NCBI GenBank assembly: GCA_033765305.1
Contig: JANRID010000002.1
Span: 62,001 to 126,000 of the forward strand
Source of the DNA: RDXT01 sp033765305
Lineage (GTDB): Bacteria; Bacteroidota; Bacteroidia; J057
DNA: 64,000 nucleotides
Direction of reading: 5' to 3'
In this document: in pieces, positions 27,462 to 36,088 of the stretch
Layout of the letters: the number at the start of each line of letters is the position of its first letter
Position numbering within the stretch: the stretch's first letter is position 1
Program-made: the position numbers and the translations under genes
The notes under the pieces: model-generated
Told to the model about the DNA's origin: nothing
Database searches by the model: none
Seen by the model: only the letters and a program-made list of their open reading frames with translations

Positions 27462-28466
27462 TCAGAGCTTGGCGAGCAGTTCTTTCTTCTTGGAGTCAAA
27501 CTCTTCCTCGGTCAGGATGCCGGCCGCTTTGAGTTCGCCGAGCTGCTTGAGGGTGTTCATGATGTCGTCCTTGGACTGGCCCTGCGGCTGCTGTTGCGGC
27601 TGCGGCTGCTGGTTCATGGCGTTCATCATCATCTGGCCCATCGCGAAGCCGGCCCCCATGTCCATGCCCGGGTTGCCGCCGGGATTCTGGGCTGATTTTT
27701 CCATCGATACGGCGGTCTGGAACTGCATGAAGCGCTGCAGGTCGCCGACCATGTTCATCTGGGTGTTTTTGCGGAGAAACTCCTGGAGCTCCGGCGGCAG
27801 GGTGATGCTCTGGATGGAGAAGTCGGTCAGCTCAAGGCCGAATCCCTGGAAATACTCCGCAATGCGGGGCATCAGGGCGGCCACAAACTCCGACTTGTTG
27901 GCCTGCATCTGCACGAAGGAGAAGTCGTTCCCGGCCATTTCCGCCACGATCTCCGTGAAGCGGTCCACGAGCTTGCCGCGGAGGGTGCCTTCGATCTCGG
28001 AGAGGGTCAGCACGGGCTTGGTGCCGGCGATTTCCTTGAAGAAGGTCTCGAATGCTGTGATCCGGAAGTTGTACGTGCCGAACGCACGGAATTCCACCTG
28101 GCCGAACTTGCTGTCCGGAATGGTCACCGGGCTGGGCGTGCCCCATTTGTTGTCGGTGAACTGGCGCGTATTGAAATAATACACATCCACCTTGAAGGGC
28201 GACTCGAAACCATACTTCCACGAGCGCAGCGTGGTGAGGATGGGCATGTTGCGCGTGGTCAGCTCATAGCGGCCGGGCTCGAAGAGGTCCGCCATTTTGC
28301 CTTCGTTGATCAGGACTGCGGTCTGGGAGTCGCGCACCGTCAGCTGGGCGCCCATCTTGATTTCCTTGTCCTGATCGGGAAACTTCCACATCAGCACATC
28401 GCGCGAGAAGTCCACCCACTCGATGACGTCGATGAACTGGCCTTTGATGAAGTCGAAAATACCCAT
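27462..28466 (-). CDS. SPFH-domain protein with C-terminal SHOCT domain
   Basis: 334 residues starting MGIFDFIKGQFIDVIEW, the typical N-terminus of this family (YdjI/virion-core-like SPFH proteins); upstream in-frame codons give no sensible extension. The SPFH/band-7 region spans about 20-240 (QTAVLINEGKMADLFEPGRYEL, FRAFGTYNFRI, LTDFSIQSITLP). A Met/Gln/Gly-rich linker (about 255-295) leads to a SHOCT motif, LKQLGELKAAGILTEEEFDSKK, at the C-terminus. There is no transmembrane helix. SPFH proteins scaffold membrane microdomains, and SHOCT is a short oligomerisation module. The gene is monocistronic with its own terminator. The precise role is unknown. Confidence 0.92.
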   Translation of the reverse strand: MGIFDFIKGQFIDVIEWVDFSRDVLMWKFPDQDKEIKMGAQLTVRDSQTAVLINEGKMADLFEPGRYELTTRNMPILTTLRSWKYGFESPFKVDVYYFNTRQFTDNKWGTPSPVTIPDSKFGQVEFRAFGTYNFRITAFETFFKEIAGTKPVLTLSEIEGTLRGKLVDRFTEIVAEMAGNDFSFVQMQANKSEFVAALMPRIAEYFQGFGLELTDFSIQSITLPPELQEFLRKNTQMNMVGDLQRFMQFQTAVSMEKSAQNPGGNPGMDMGAGFAMGQMMMNAMNQQPQPQQQPQGQSKDDIMNTLKQLGELKAAGILTEEEFDSKKKELLAKL

Positions 28467-28597
28467 CGCACTGCGGTTTAAGAAGTGGTTATGGAGTTGA
28501 GGAGGGTTGCAGAGATCTGAATGCCAAGCGGTATCCGGGAGCGGAGCCTGCCGCATCTGTTCAAATCAACTACATTTCCGGCAAAAAAAGAAGTGTC

Positions 28598-29113
28598 TCA
28601 TTCGCGGCCTTTGCTGTACACCGGCACCGTGGAGCAGGGCTCGCCGAAGCTGAGCTTCTTCGCATAGGGCATCAGGCGGCTGGTCACCTCCACATAGGCC
28701 GAATCGGGCACCTTGATCTCGCCGCAGCCTTTCACCACCACCGGGCGGCCTTCGTACTGGCTGAAGTCGATCTGGTCGAGCGCCTGCCGGTACAGCTCCG
28801 TTTCCAGCGCCTCCAGCGTGCCGAACAGGACGGTGCGCGCGATGCCGTGCAGCTGCGCAGCCACCAGCATATACGCCCAGGTCTGAATAATGGCATCCGC
28901 CGAGCAGTGCACCGCCACATGATGCCCTGTATACTGCTGCCAGTCGTGCTCCTTGACCCAGGCACGGAAATCCCGCTCCCGCAGGATCAGCCCCTGAAAG
29001 AGCCGGTCCTTGAGGTCGATCGCAGTCCGGGGGCCTTCGGGCCGGAGGTCTTCGAGGCGGAAGGTGACAATCGGGCTGCTGGCTACGCGGTTGACGATTT
29101 CTCCGTCTGTCAT
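28598..29113 (-). CDS. DUF2480 family protein
   Basis: 171 residues from the ATG at 29113. The features fit DUF2480, a Bacteroidota-restricted family: EIVNRVASSPIVTFRLEDL at the N-terminus, LFQGLILREKDF-like segment, AWAYMLV-like helix (IIQTWAYMLVAAQL), and a C-terminal GRPVVVKGCGEIKVPDSAYVEVTSRLMPYAKKLSFGEPCSTVPV. Two cysteines (KGCG and EPCS) in the C-terminal half are candidates for metal binding or a disulfide. Function is unknown. It lies 18 bases downstream of hflX on the same strand and is probably co-transcribed. Confidence 0.88.
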   Translation of the reverse strand: MTDGEIVNRVASSPIVTFRLEDLRPEGPRTAIDLKDRLFQGLILRERDFRAWVKEHDWQQYTGHHVAVHCSADAIIQTWAYMLVAAQLHGIARTVLFGTLEALETELYRQALDQIDFSQYEGRPVVVKGCGEIKVPDSAYVEVTSRLMPYAKKLSFGEPCSTVPVYSKGRE

Positions 29114-29131
29114 AGGCAATCGGTGGTGGAA

Positions 29132-30331
29132 TCAGGTCTGCGGCGCTGCATCCTGCCCCGCCTGGTAGTAGGCATGCAGGGACAGGAAGGGATGGCCGGG
29201 CTGCTTGTCCCGGTATTTTTGTACGAGCAAACTGGTCAGTTGGATGCGAAGCTGATCGATATTCCAGCGCTCGCCAGCCGAAATGCATACGGCAGGGGTG
29301 TGATGATGCGCATACCAGCTCGCTTCGAGGTGGCTTCGCTCCCCTTCTTCCAGCAGATCGGTCTTGTTGAACACGGTCAGCACCGTTTTTTCGCCCATAT
29401 GCAAGCCGCGGAGGGTTTCCTGCACGTTATGCATCTGGTCCTCGAAGTGGGGATGCGAGGCATCCACCACATGCAGCAGGATGTCCGACTCCCCGGCCTC
29501 GGCCAGCGTGCTCTTGAACGACTCGACGAGGTGCGTGGGAAGTTTCCGGATAAATCCGACCGTATCCGAGAGCAGAAAGGGAATGCCTTCGAGCTCCACC
29601 TTGCGGACGGTGGTGTCCAGGGTAGCGAAGAGCTTGTTCTCCGCCAGCACCTCCGACTTGGAAAGCAGGTTCATGAGGGTAGACTTCCCCACATTGGTAT
29701 AGCCCACCAGGGCTACGCGCACAAATTCCGAGCGGTTGCGGCGGCGCTCGGATTCCTGCCGGTCGATTTTTTCGAGTTCCCGCTTGAGCTGGGTAATTCG
29801 GCCCTGAATCAGGCGGCGGTCGGTTTCGATTTCTTTTTCCCCCGCCCCTTTGAGGCCAATGCCCCCGCGCTCGCGCGAGAGGTGCTTCCACATCCCGGTC
29901 AGCCGGGGCAGCAGGTACTGGTACTGTGCCAGATCCACCTGCACCCGCGCCTGGGCGGTACGGGCCCGCTCGGAGAAGATATACAGGATCAGCGAGGAAC
30001 GGTCCAGCACCTTGACATTCAGCACGGCGTCGATATTCCGGATCTGGGAGGGGCTCAGGTCGTCGTCGAAAATGACGAGCTGGGCTTCCTCTTCTTCCAC
30101 AGCCTGCCGGATCTCTTCGAGCTTGCCGGGGCCTACGTAGGTCTTATGCACCGGATGGTCCAGCCGCTGAATAAAGGAGCGTACGGCTCGGGCGCCGGCA
30201 GTTTCGGTCAGAAAAGCCAGTTCGTCCAGATGCTCCTTGGCCTGCTCGAAGCGAGTGCCATTCGCGCACACCCCCACGAGGATGGCGCGTTCGGTTCGGT
30301 TGGGCTGTACCAGGCGTGTGCGTTCGATCAT
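29132..30331 (-). CDS. hflX: Ribosome-associated GTPase HflX
   Basis: 399 residues from MIERTRLVQPNRTERAILVGV; in-frame codons up to 30394 exist, but homologues begin here. The N-terminal HflX domain contains YVGPGKLEEI and VIFDDDLSPSQIRN, then the linker motif PRLTGMWKHLSRERGGIGLKGAGEKEIETDRR. The G domain has G1 GYTNVGKS, G2/G3 TLDTT and DTVGFIRKLP, and G4 NKTDL. HflX splits stalled or heat-damaged 70S/50S ribosomes and hydrolyses GTP. The DUF2480 gene follows on the same strand. An inverted repeat (30367-30415) separates it from the HMG-CoA reductase gene. Confidence 0.96.
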   Translation of the reverse strand: MIERTRLVQPNRTERAILVGVCANGTRFEQAKEHLDELAFLTETAGARAVRSFIQRLDHPVHKTYVGPGKLEEIRQAVEEEEAQLVIFDDDLSPSQIRNIDAVLNVKVLDRSSLILYIFSERARTAQARVQVDLAQYQYLLPRLTGMWKHLSRERGGIGLKGAGEKEIETDRRLIQGRITQLKRELEKIDRQESERRRNRSEFVRVALVGYTNVGKSTLMNLLSKSEVLAENKLFATLDTTVRKVELEGIPFLLSDTVGFIRKLPTHLVESFKSTLAEAGESDILLHVVDASHPHFEDQMHNVQETLRGLHMGEKTVLTVFNKTDLLEEGERSHLEASWYAHHHTPAVCISAGERWNIDQLRIQLTSLLVQKYRDKQPGHPFLSLHAYYQAGQDAAPQT

Positions 30332-30366
30332 GCAGTCAGATGCGTCTTGCAGCATACGGAAAATCT

Positions 30367-30415
30367 GCCGCCGGGTTGAGGGGTGCCTGTGCATCCGCTC
30401 AACCCGTCCGGCGGC
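30367..30415. repeat. Inverted repeat between hflX and HMG-CoA reductase
   Basis: Left arm GCCGCCGGGTTGAG (30367-30380) pairs with right arm CTCAACCC-GTCC-GGCGGC (30398-30415), leaving a 17-base loop and a small bulge. It sits just beyond the HMG-CoA reductase stop and before hflX. It has no T-run on either strand, so it may be a Rho-type or mRNA-stabilising hairpin, not a simple intrinsic terminator. Confidence 0.55.
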
Positions 30416-30442
30416 CTCAGGCCCTCCGATTCCCCGTCCGCG

Positions 30443-31990
30443 TTACCGGTTGCGGCCGTACTGCTCGTGGCTGGAGACCCAGTCGGAGGACGAGATCGCC
30501 GACGCCAGGCTCAGCTCGCCCGCCAGCACTACGCCAGCTACGATCTCGGCAAACTTGTGCACGCTGCCGCGTCCGGTGCAGCCGAGCATTTCGAGGCTTT
30601 CGCGCTGGGTAGCCAGGCCGGTGCCGCCGCCGTGGGTCGCCACGATGAGCGAAGGGATGGTGATGGAAAAATAGAGGTCCCCTTCCGGCAGCAGCTCGGT
30701 GTAGACAATGCCCGCGGAGGATTCCGACACATTGGCCACGTCCTGCCCGGTGGCGATGAAGATCGCCGTGATGGCATTGGCGGAGTGGAGGCCGTTGTTG
30801 TTGGCGCCGGAGAGGATGGCGCCCACATTGGCTACGCCCGCGTGATAGGCCAGGGTGCGCGTATCTACCCGCATGTACTGCTGGAGCACATCGTGCTTGA
30901 TCACGCACTCGGCCGTCACCCGCTTGCCGCGGGTGTGCATGATATTCACCTGCGAAGCTTTTTTGTCCGTCGCCAGATTGGACTCCAGATAGAAGTGCTT
31001 GACCGGGAAGTCTTTGTAGTGGTCCAGAATCCAGGAGCAGGCGGCGAAGGTGGCACGGCCCACCATGTTCTGGCCGGCGGCATCGCCGGTGGTGTAGTTG
31101 AAGCGCAGGTAGGCGAATTTGCTTGCCAGGTACGAGTCGATGTAGGAGAGCTTGCCGATGCGGGTGGTGGCCTCAGCTTCTTCGGCGATTTTGGCGAAGT
31201 TGGCATCCACCCACTTGACGAATTCCCGCGCAGCGCGGGCATCCTCCATCACAAATACCGGAGCGCGCTGCATCACGTCGTCGATCACGGTGCACTTGAC
31301 GCCGCCGCAGGCGTTGACGAGTTTGATGCCCCGGTTGTAGGAGGCCACGAGCGTGCCTTCCGTGGTGGCCATCGGGATGAGAAATTCGCCCTGGGCATGC
31401 TCGCCATGCACAAGCAGCGGGCCTGCGATCCCCATCGGGATCTGCGCCACGCCTACGAAGTGTTCGCAGTTGCCCTGGGTGGTATGCGGGTCGAAGGAAT
31501 AGTGGGTAATATGATCGAGCTGTTTGCCGGTGTAGGAGGCGACAAACTGCTGGCGCAGTCTGATGATTTCGGGGTCATAGTCGTCCTTGCCGCTGCGGGG
31601 GATCACGACGCGGTCTTCAGAAGTCTGTTCGATGGCGCAGTCCACCTTGAGGGTGAGGGTGCCAAAGGGTTTGGCTTCGAAGCCCACTTCGAGCGCATGC
31701 TTGCCGACGGCGAGGGGCGGCATCTCCACGAGCACATCGAGGACTTCGCGGAGGGGAAAATCCACGGGCCGGTCCGGGCCGATATCGGCGGGCGCCAGTC
31801 GGCGGCCATCGGCGAGCACGACGGTAATGGCATCAGGGCCGGCTTCATAGTCGCCCACCCTGACGCGGCTGACCCGGGTGAGGGAGGCATCGCTGAGGCG
31901 GTTTTTGAGTGAAAAGCGGACGCCTTCATCCGTATTGCGGAGGCTTCCGAAGGTGTATAGCTGTTTGAGCAGCAGAGACGGTATGAACAT
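30443..31990 (-). CDS. Hydroxymethylglutaryl-CoA reductase (NADPH-type)
   Basis: 515 residues. It reduces HMG-CoA to mevalonate, the committed step of the mevalonate route to isoprenoids. Catalytic elements are present: Glu in ATTEGTLVAS (near 207), Lys in TDKKASQVN (near 342), Asp in ATGQDVANVSE (near 415) and a C-terminal His in SSHEQYGRNR (near 507); GGGTGLATQ and DAAGQNMVGRAT bind cofactor and substrate. The C-terminal GTGLATQ..LEMLGCTG block resembles class I enzymes more than bacterial class II. About 110 N-terminal residues precede the catalytic part and form a beta-rich domain I do not recognise. Start ATG 31990 is the first that gives this N-terminus; the frame continues upstream without protein-like features. 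It would feed the prenyl pathway used by UppS further along. Confidence 0.92.
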   Translation of the reverse strand: MFIPSLLLKQLYTFGSLRNTDEGVRFSLKNRLSDASLTRVSRVRVGDYEAGPDAITVVLADGRRLAPADIGPDRPVDFPLREVLDVLVEMPPLAVGKHALEVGFEAKPFGTLTLKVDCAIEQTSEDRVVIPRSGKDDYDPEIIRLRQQFVASYTGKQLDHITHYSFDPHTTQGNCEHFVGVAQIPMGIAGPLLVHGEHAQGEFLIPMATTEGTLVASYNRGIKLVNACGGVKCTVIDDVMQRAPVFVMEDARAAREFVKWVDANFAKIAEEAEATTRIGKLSYIDSYLASKFAYLRFNYTTGDAAGQNMVGRATFAACSWILDHYKDFPVKHFYLESNLATDKKASQVNIMHTRGKRVTAECVIKHDVLQQYMRVDTRTLAYHAGVANVGAILSGANNNGLHSANAITAIFIATGQDVANVSESSAGIVYTELLPEGDLYFSITIPSLIVATHGGGTGLATQRESLEMLGCTGRGSVHKFAEIVAGVVLAGELSLASAISSSDWVSSHEQYGRNR

Positions 31991-32101
31991 AGCAGCAGCA
32001 GTAGAGTTCCTGCCGTCTAAAATACGGAAAGGGATGGGGAAAGCAAATGGGCGAAGAGATAAGCGGCATGAGGCGCTTATGCGCCGCATGCCCAAAATTC
32101 C

Positions 32102-32109
32102 TACTTTTG
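32102..32109 (+). promoter_or_regulatory. -7 promoter element of dapD
   Basis: TACTTTTG matches TAnnTTTG exactly and lies 16 bases before the dapD ATG. A clean TTG at the -33 position is not visible. Confidence 0.5.
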
Positions 32110-32125
32110 CTGCCAAGTACTGCAT

Positions 32126-32947
32126 ATGGACCTGACCGCCCTCCGCCCCCTCATCGAAGCTGCCTGGGCCGACCGCAGCCTGCTCGCGCAGCCTGCCACC
32201 CGCGAAGCCATCGGATCCGTCATCGCCCTGCTGGATGCCGGCGAGCTCCGCTGCGCCGAGCCCGTTCCCGGCGGCTGGCAGGTCAACGACTGGGTCAAAA
32301 AGGCCGTCATCCTCTATTTCCCCATCCGCCAGATGGAGCTGCTGGAGCTGCCGCCCTTCGAGTACCACGATAAAATGCGGCTCAAAACCGGCTACCCCGC
32401 CGCCGGCGTACGGGTCGTGCCGCCTGCCGCCGCCCGCTACGGCGCCTATCTCGCCGCCGGCGTCATCCTTATGCCCTCCTACGTCAACATCGGCGCGTAC
32501 GTGGACAGCGGCACCATGGTCGATACCTGGGCTACCGTAGGCTCCTGCGCCCAGATCGGCAAAAACGTCCACCTCAGCGGCGGCGTGGGCATCGGCGGTG
32601 TGCTGGAGCCCGTGCAGGCTGCGCCTGTGATCATCGAAGACGACGCCTTCATCGGCAGCCGCTGCATCGTGGTGGAAGGGGTGCGCGTGGGCCGCGAGGC
32701 CGTGCTCGGCGCCAATGTGGTGCTCACCGCATCGACCCGCATCATCGATGTGACAGGGTCTGAAGCGGTGGAATACCGGGGTTATGTGCCCGAGCGCAGC
32801 GTAGTGATCCCTGGTTCGGTGCCCAAGACCTTCCCTGCCGGCACGTATCATGTGCCCTGCGCCCTCGTCATCGGCCAGCGCCAGCCGTCCACCGACAAAA
32901 AAGTTTCACTCAACGACGCCCTGCGCACGTACGGCGTCAGCGTGTGA
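32126..32947 (+). CDS. dapD: 2,3,4,5-tetrahydropyridine-2,6-dicarboxylate N-succinyltransferase
   Basis: 273 residues, the usual DapD length. It transfers succinyl from succinyl-CoA to tetrahydrodipicolinate on the way to meso-diaminopimelate and lysine. The N-terminal helical part (VNDWVKKAVILYFPIRQME) is followed by a left-handed beta-helix of hexapeptide repeats, including VRVVPPAAARYGAYLAAGVILMPSYVNIGAYV, the glycine-rich SGGVGIGGVLEPVQA loop and EDDAFIGSRCIVVEGV. The product supplies DAP for peptidoglycan, in line with murB nearby. The 3' end overlaps the convergent downstream gene by 11 bases. Confidence 0.97.
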   Translation: MDLTALRPLIEAAWADRSLLAQPATREAIGSVIALLDAGELRCAEPVPGGWQVNDWVKKAVILYFPIRQMELLELPPFEYHDKMRLKTGYPAAGVRVVPPAAARYGAYLAAGVILMPSYVNIGAYVDSGTMVDTWATVGSCAQIGKNVHLSGGVGIGGVLEPVQAAPVIIEDDAFIGSRCIVVEGVRVGREAVLGANVVLTASTRIIDVTGSEAVEYRGYVPERSVVIPGSVPKTFPAGTYHVPCALVIGQRQPSTDKKVSLNDALRTYGVSV

Positions 32948-33998
32948 CCGGCTGCGCCTGCGCAGCCGACTCGCGGGCTTTCAGCTGGGCCCGCAAAAAG
33001 CGGCTGTACCGGTTGCTGTTGAATTTGGGCTCGTACTGGTCCAGCAGCCCGGCTGCCAGCTCCAACTGCTGCTGGTCCATCGCCTGGAAGATCATCCGCG
33101 CCAGAAAAATATCGTGCGGATCGCCCTGCAGCAGCGAATCGGCAGTAGCTACCTGCCTGCGCAGCGTCTCCGGATCGCCGGTGCGCAGCATGCCATGCCG
33201 CCGCGCAATGAACGCATTGAGGTACAGGTAGTAATAGTAGGAGAATACCGCTCCGGAATTGTTCAGCGGCACCTGGTCCAGCAGCGATTCCGGCACCTGC
33301 TGGTTGTAGGCGGCATTCAGCTTGAGATAGGCTTTCTGGTAGAGGATTTCATTCTTCTCGAAGCTGGCAAACCAGTCCGGCAGGATGGCAAAAATCTCCC
33401 GCTCGGCCAGAAAAGCCAGCTCCCGCGCAGCCATCGAGTCGAGCTTGGCGGCATAGGCGGCAAACGGATCGGGCGAAAAGGACAGGGAAGGCGTCCGCAC
33501 CTGATTGCGGCCCAGCCGGGCCATTTTATCCCGGTAGTAGGCGCTCAGGTTGCCGTGCTTGCCGCGGAACACCGCAGAATCCAGACGGGTCCCGTCCGGG
33601 GAAAACTTCAGCGCCAGGGCCAGGCTGGTATCGCCCGGCACCAGAAAGATTTCCAGCGCCTCATTGTCGATGAATACCACGGCAGGCCGCGGGCTGTTGA
33701 CGTTGAACGTCAGCCGGTACATGCCGGGCTTCGCCTGAACGGCTGTCACCAGCTCCCGGCGCCCTTCGAGGATCGTCGTCAGGTGCGCATACACCTCATG
33801 CGGCTCGTCCGAAGGCGGCAGCAGAATCCGGACCTGGGTGGTGTCGTAGAATTCGTAGGACGGGTCCGGCGACAGGCTGTGCTGGGCATGGTAGGTGAGG
33901 AAGTACACATACCCGCTCAGGCCCAGGGTGATCATCCAGGGAACAAGCGGAGTCGAAAACAGCGGCGCAAGCGACGCCTTGACGGGGTGGCCTCCCAT
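32937..33998 (-). CDS. Membrane-anchored protein of unknown function
   Basis: 353 residues with a single N-terminal hydrophobic segment (about 18-36, LVPWMITLGLSGYVYFLTYH), probably an uncleaved anchor or signal. The next ~100 residues are beta-rich (VVFIDNEALEIFLVPGDTSLALALKF) and resemble the N-terminal DUF4369-like domain that often precedes TlpA-type thioredoxin domains in Bacteroidota, with a helical, tyrosine-rich remainder (FSYYYYLYLNAFIARRHGML). No CxxC is present, so if related, the thioredoxin part is missing. The similarity is tentative. It has its own promoter box and overlaps dapD tail to tail. Confidence 0.75.
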   Translation of the reverse strand: MGGHPVKASLAPLFSTPLVPWMITLGLSGYVYFLTYHAQHSLSPDPSYEFYDTTQVRILLPPSDEPHEVYAHLTTILEGRRELVTAVQAKPGMYRLTFNVNSPRPAVVFIDNEALEIFLVPGDTSLALALKFSPDGTRLDSAVFRGKHGNLSAYYRDKMARLGRNQVRTPSLSFSPDPFAAYAAKLDSMAARELAFLAEREIFAILPDWFASFEKNEILYQKAYLKLNAAYNQQVPESLLDQVPLNNSGAVFSYYYYLYLNAFIARRHGMLRTGDPETLRRQVATADSLLQGDPHDIFLARMIFQAMDQQQLELAAGLLDQYEPKFNSNRYSRFLRAQLKARESAAQAQPVTR

Positions 33999-34020
33999 GA
34001 CAGCACATGCAGGTTGCAGT

Positions 34021-34028
34021 CAAAGATA
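34021..34028 (-). promoter_or_regulatory. -7 promoter element of the gene ending at 32937
   Basis: On the minus strand it reads TATCTTTG, an exact TAnnTTTG match, 22 bases before the ATG at 33998. Confidence 0.55.
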
Positions 34029-34071
34029 GGATTTTTCGCGCCTGCATGTGCGGCATGCGCCGCAGATTTCC

Positions 34072-35190
34072 TCAGCTGCGCAGAATCTGGTGCACCCGCA
34101 GGCTCATCGCCGTAAATACCAGCTGCGGATTGGCATTGCCGGAGATATAGCGCAGGCAGTCCTCCATTTCCTGCACCACCGCCTCCACCTTTCCGGGCGT
34201 GACGACCTTGGAAAATTTCTCCTGAAACTCCCGCTCCGCCTGGGTGACCAGGGCCAGGGGCGGGGCCAGCTGCATCAGCAGCGAGTCGCGCATCTTGCGC
34301 ATGCCGGTGAGCAGAAAGAGCTTCTGAAATTCGCGGCTTTCCTGATAAATCCGGTCGGTGAGATCGCTCATTTTGTCATAGCTGCCGGTGTAGGAGGTCC
34401 GGAGCCAGTCCACATACAGTGCGCTCATCGCATCGGCACGCTCGTCGAGGTACTCGAGCGCATAGCCCAGGCTGCCGGCGGATACAGCCGCCAGTTCTTC
34501 GGCCTGCTCCGGAGCTACGCCCCGCTTGCCCGCGAGATATGCCTGAATATCCCCGCGCGGAATCCGGCGCATCGCCAGGCGCTGGCAGCGGGAATTGATC
34601 GTCGGCAGCAGCAGCGAGGCATCGCTGCAGGTCATGATGAAGAGGGTCTGGTCCGGCGGCTCTTCGAGCAGCTTGAGGAAGGCATTGGCACCTTCAGTGT
34701 TAATCTTCTCGACATTCCAGATAATCACCACCTTGTACGGCGCCTCGAACGCTTTCAGGTAAATGCTGCGCTTCAGTTCCCGGATTTCATGTACGCTGAT
34801 CATCAGCTGCTTGCCTTCGCCGCCCTGGATCTGCTGCCACTGGCCGAAGGTCAGGTAGGGGTCTGCCGTAAACCGCTGCCGGAAGCTGTCGAAGTAATCG
34901 TCTGTGAGATAGCGTTTTCCGCCCTCCGTCCTGGAAACGATCGGCAGAATATAGCGCACATCGGGATGGATGGCCTTCTGAATCTTGACGCAGTTGCTGC
35001 ACGTGCCGCAGCTGTCGCCGTCCCGGGGGGCGCTGCAGTTCACATACTGCGCGAGGGCCTGGGCCAGGGCCAGCTTGCCGATCCCAGCCGGGCCGGTCAG
35101 CAGCAGGGCATGCGGCAGGCGGTTGTGCGCCACCGTCTCCTGTAAGGTGCGGATCGCAGCCGGCTGGCCAACAAGGTCTTGGAAGGGCAT
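34072..35190 (-). CDS. holB: DNA polymerase III subunit delta'
   Basis: 372 residues from MPFQDLVGQPAAIRTLQETV, the standard N-terminus of this AAA+ clamp-loader family; an upstream in-frame codon would add 35 unrelated residues. The Walker A-like loop is TGPAGIGK, the zinc module is CSAPRDGDSCGTCSNCVKI, the DEAD-like position has VVIIWNVEKINTEGANAFLKLLEEPP, and the SRC motif is INSRCQRLAM. It acts with delta and the gamma/tau ATPases to load the sliding clamp. The neighbouring gene at 33998 has its own promoter and lies downstream on the same strand. Confidence 0.94.
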   Translation of the reverse strand: MPFQDLVGQPAAIRTLQETVAHNRLPHALLLTGPAGIGKLALAQALAQYVNCSAPRDGDSCGTCSNCVKIQKAIHPDVRYILPIVSRTEGGKRYLTDDYFDSFRQRFTADPYLTFGQWQQIQGGEGKQLMISVHEIRELKRSIYLKAFEAPYKVVIIWNVEKINTEGANAFLKLLEEPPDQTLFIMTCSDASLLLPTINSRCQRLAMRRIPRGDIQAYLAGKRGVAPEQAEELAAVSAGSLGYALEYLDERADAMSALYVDWLRTSYTGSYDKMSDLTDRIYQESREFQKLFLLTGMRKMRDSLLMQLAPPLALVTQAEREFQEKFSKVVTPGKVEAVVQEMEDCLRYISGNANPQLVFTAMSLRVHQILRS

Positions 35191-35264
35191 GGTCTTGGAG
35201 GATCTGGTGCGAAATTCAGGATTCCGGAGGACGAAGACAAATAAGCGTATCAAGTATCCGGTAG

Positions 35265-35353
35265 GAAGTAGCAAGACCGCTTCAGGGCCCTGCACATCCG
35301 GAATACTGCCCCGCCTCCAGTCTTACTACTTGCGTCTTGCTACTTGCTACTCC
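35265..35353. repeat. AGTAGCAAG-type short repeat cluster with inverted arm
   Basis: Read on the minus strand, AGTAGCAAGTAGCAAGACG and then CAAGTAGTAAGAC form imperfect direct copies of a CAAGTAG core at 35353-35320. The segment GTCTTGCTACTTCC (35278-35265) is the inverted partner, about 40 bases on. The first copy includes the stop codon of the DUF2071 gene. It could fold into a large hairpin or belong to a dispersed intergenic repeat. Confidence 0.5.
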
Positions 35354-36069
35354 CGTATCACCTTCCCCGGATACACCGCCACCTCCGACCCCTCCGCCAG
35401 CAGCACCGAAGCCGGCTCCGCCTGGCTCAGCCAGGCAAACCGCTCCCCGTACAAGGCTCCGGCATCCACCTCCACGGTCCATGCCTGTACCGGATAGAGC
35501 TCCCAGCGCGGATGCGCCACCTGATACTCGCCGGTGCGGCGCGCATCCAGCCGGGTATAGCCCCAGTAGTGCTCGGTGATAAACTCCGCCTCGCTCCCCG
35601 GCTGCAGCGGCGCCGCCTGCGCGGCCGCATCCACGGCCAGCCGGTTCCAGCGCCCCCGGAATTTCCAGTCGTAGGAGACGCGGAGCTGGCCGCCCTCCTC
35701 CGCCCAGCAGTGCCGCATCGGCACCGTGCGGTAGTGCTCGCCGTACACCGCATTGGCGACCCAGGAGATCGCCGGCTTCGGCACCAGCTCGCGGATGAAG
35801 ACCGAAGCCCGCCGCCGCACGCCGTCGGCCTCCCGCACTACATAAAACCGCAGGTTTACTTCCTCGAAGCGCTGGTGAAACGGCACCGGCACCCCCAGCA
35901 GGCGGGTATCGTCGAAGAGAAACCCGACCAGGCTCACATAGCAGCGCCCATCGAACAGATCGTGGGCGGTGCCGGCGGGCATCCAGGGTGCCAGCAGCGC
36001 CGGATCGAGGGTGTAGTTGGCCAGGATCAGGCGGGACCAGCGGGCTGTGAGAAAGGGGCGTCCGGACAT
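35347..36069 (-). CDS. DUF2071 (YqjF-like) protein
   Basis: 240 residues from MSGRPFLTARW. DUF2071 features visible: FLTARWSRLILANYTLDPALLAPWMPAG at the N-terminus, the YVSLVGFLFDDTRLLGVPVPFHQRFEEVNLRFYV core, an RRASVFIRELVP strand and HYWGYT. The family has an acetoacetate-decarboxylase-like fold, and its function is unknown in most bacteria. An in-frame ATG at 36099 would overlap murB by 11 bases; I prefer 36069 because homologues begin at this point. The stop codon lies inside the short repeat cluster. Confidence 0.88.
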   Translation of the reverse strand: MSGRPFLTARWSRLILANYTLDPALLAPWMPAGTAHDLFDGRCYVSLVGFLFDDTRLLGVPVPFHQRFEEVNLRFYVVREADGVRRRASVFIRELVPKPAISWVANAVYGEHYRTVPMRHCWAEEGGQLRVSYDWKFRGRWNRLAVDAAAQAAPLQPGSEAEFITEHYWGYTRLDARRTGEYQVAHPRWELYPVQAWTVEVDAGALYGERFAWLSQAEPASVLLAEGSEVAVYPGKVIRE

Positions 36070-36088
36070 AGGGCTGCGATCGCAAGGT

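Noticed and set aside
32004..32851. N-terminal extension of the HMG-CoA reductase frame
   Set aside because: The frame stays open upstream of 31990 but runs antisense through dapD and lacks protein-like features; the reductase starts at 31990.
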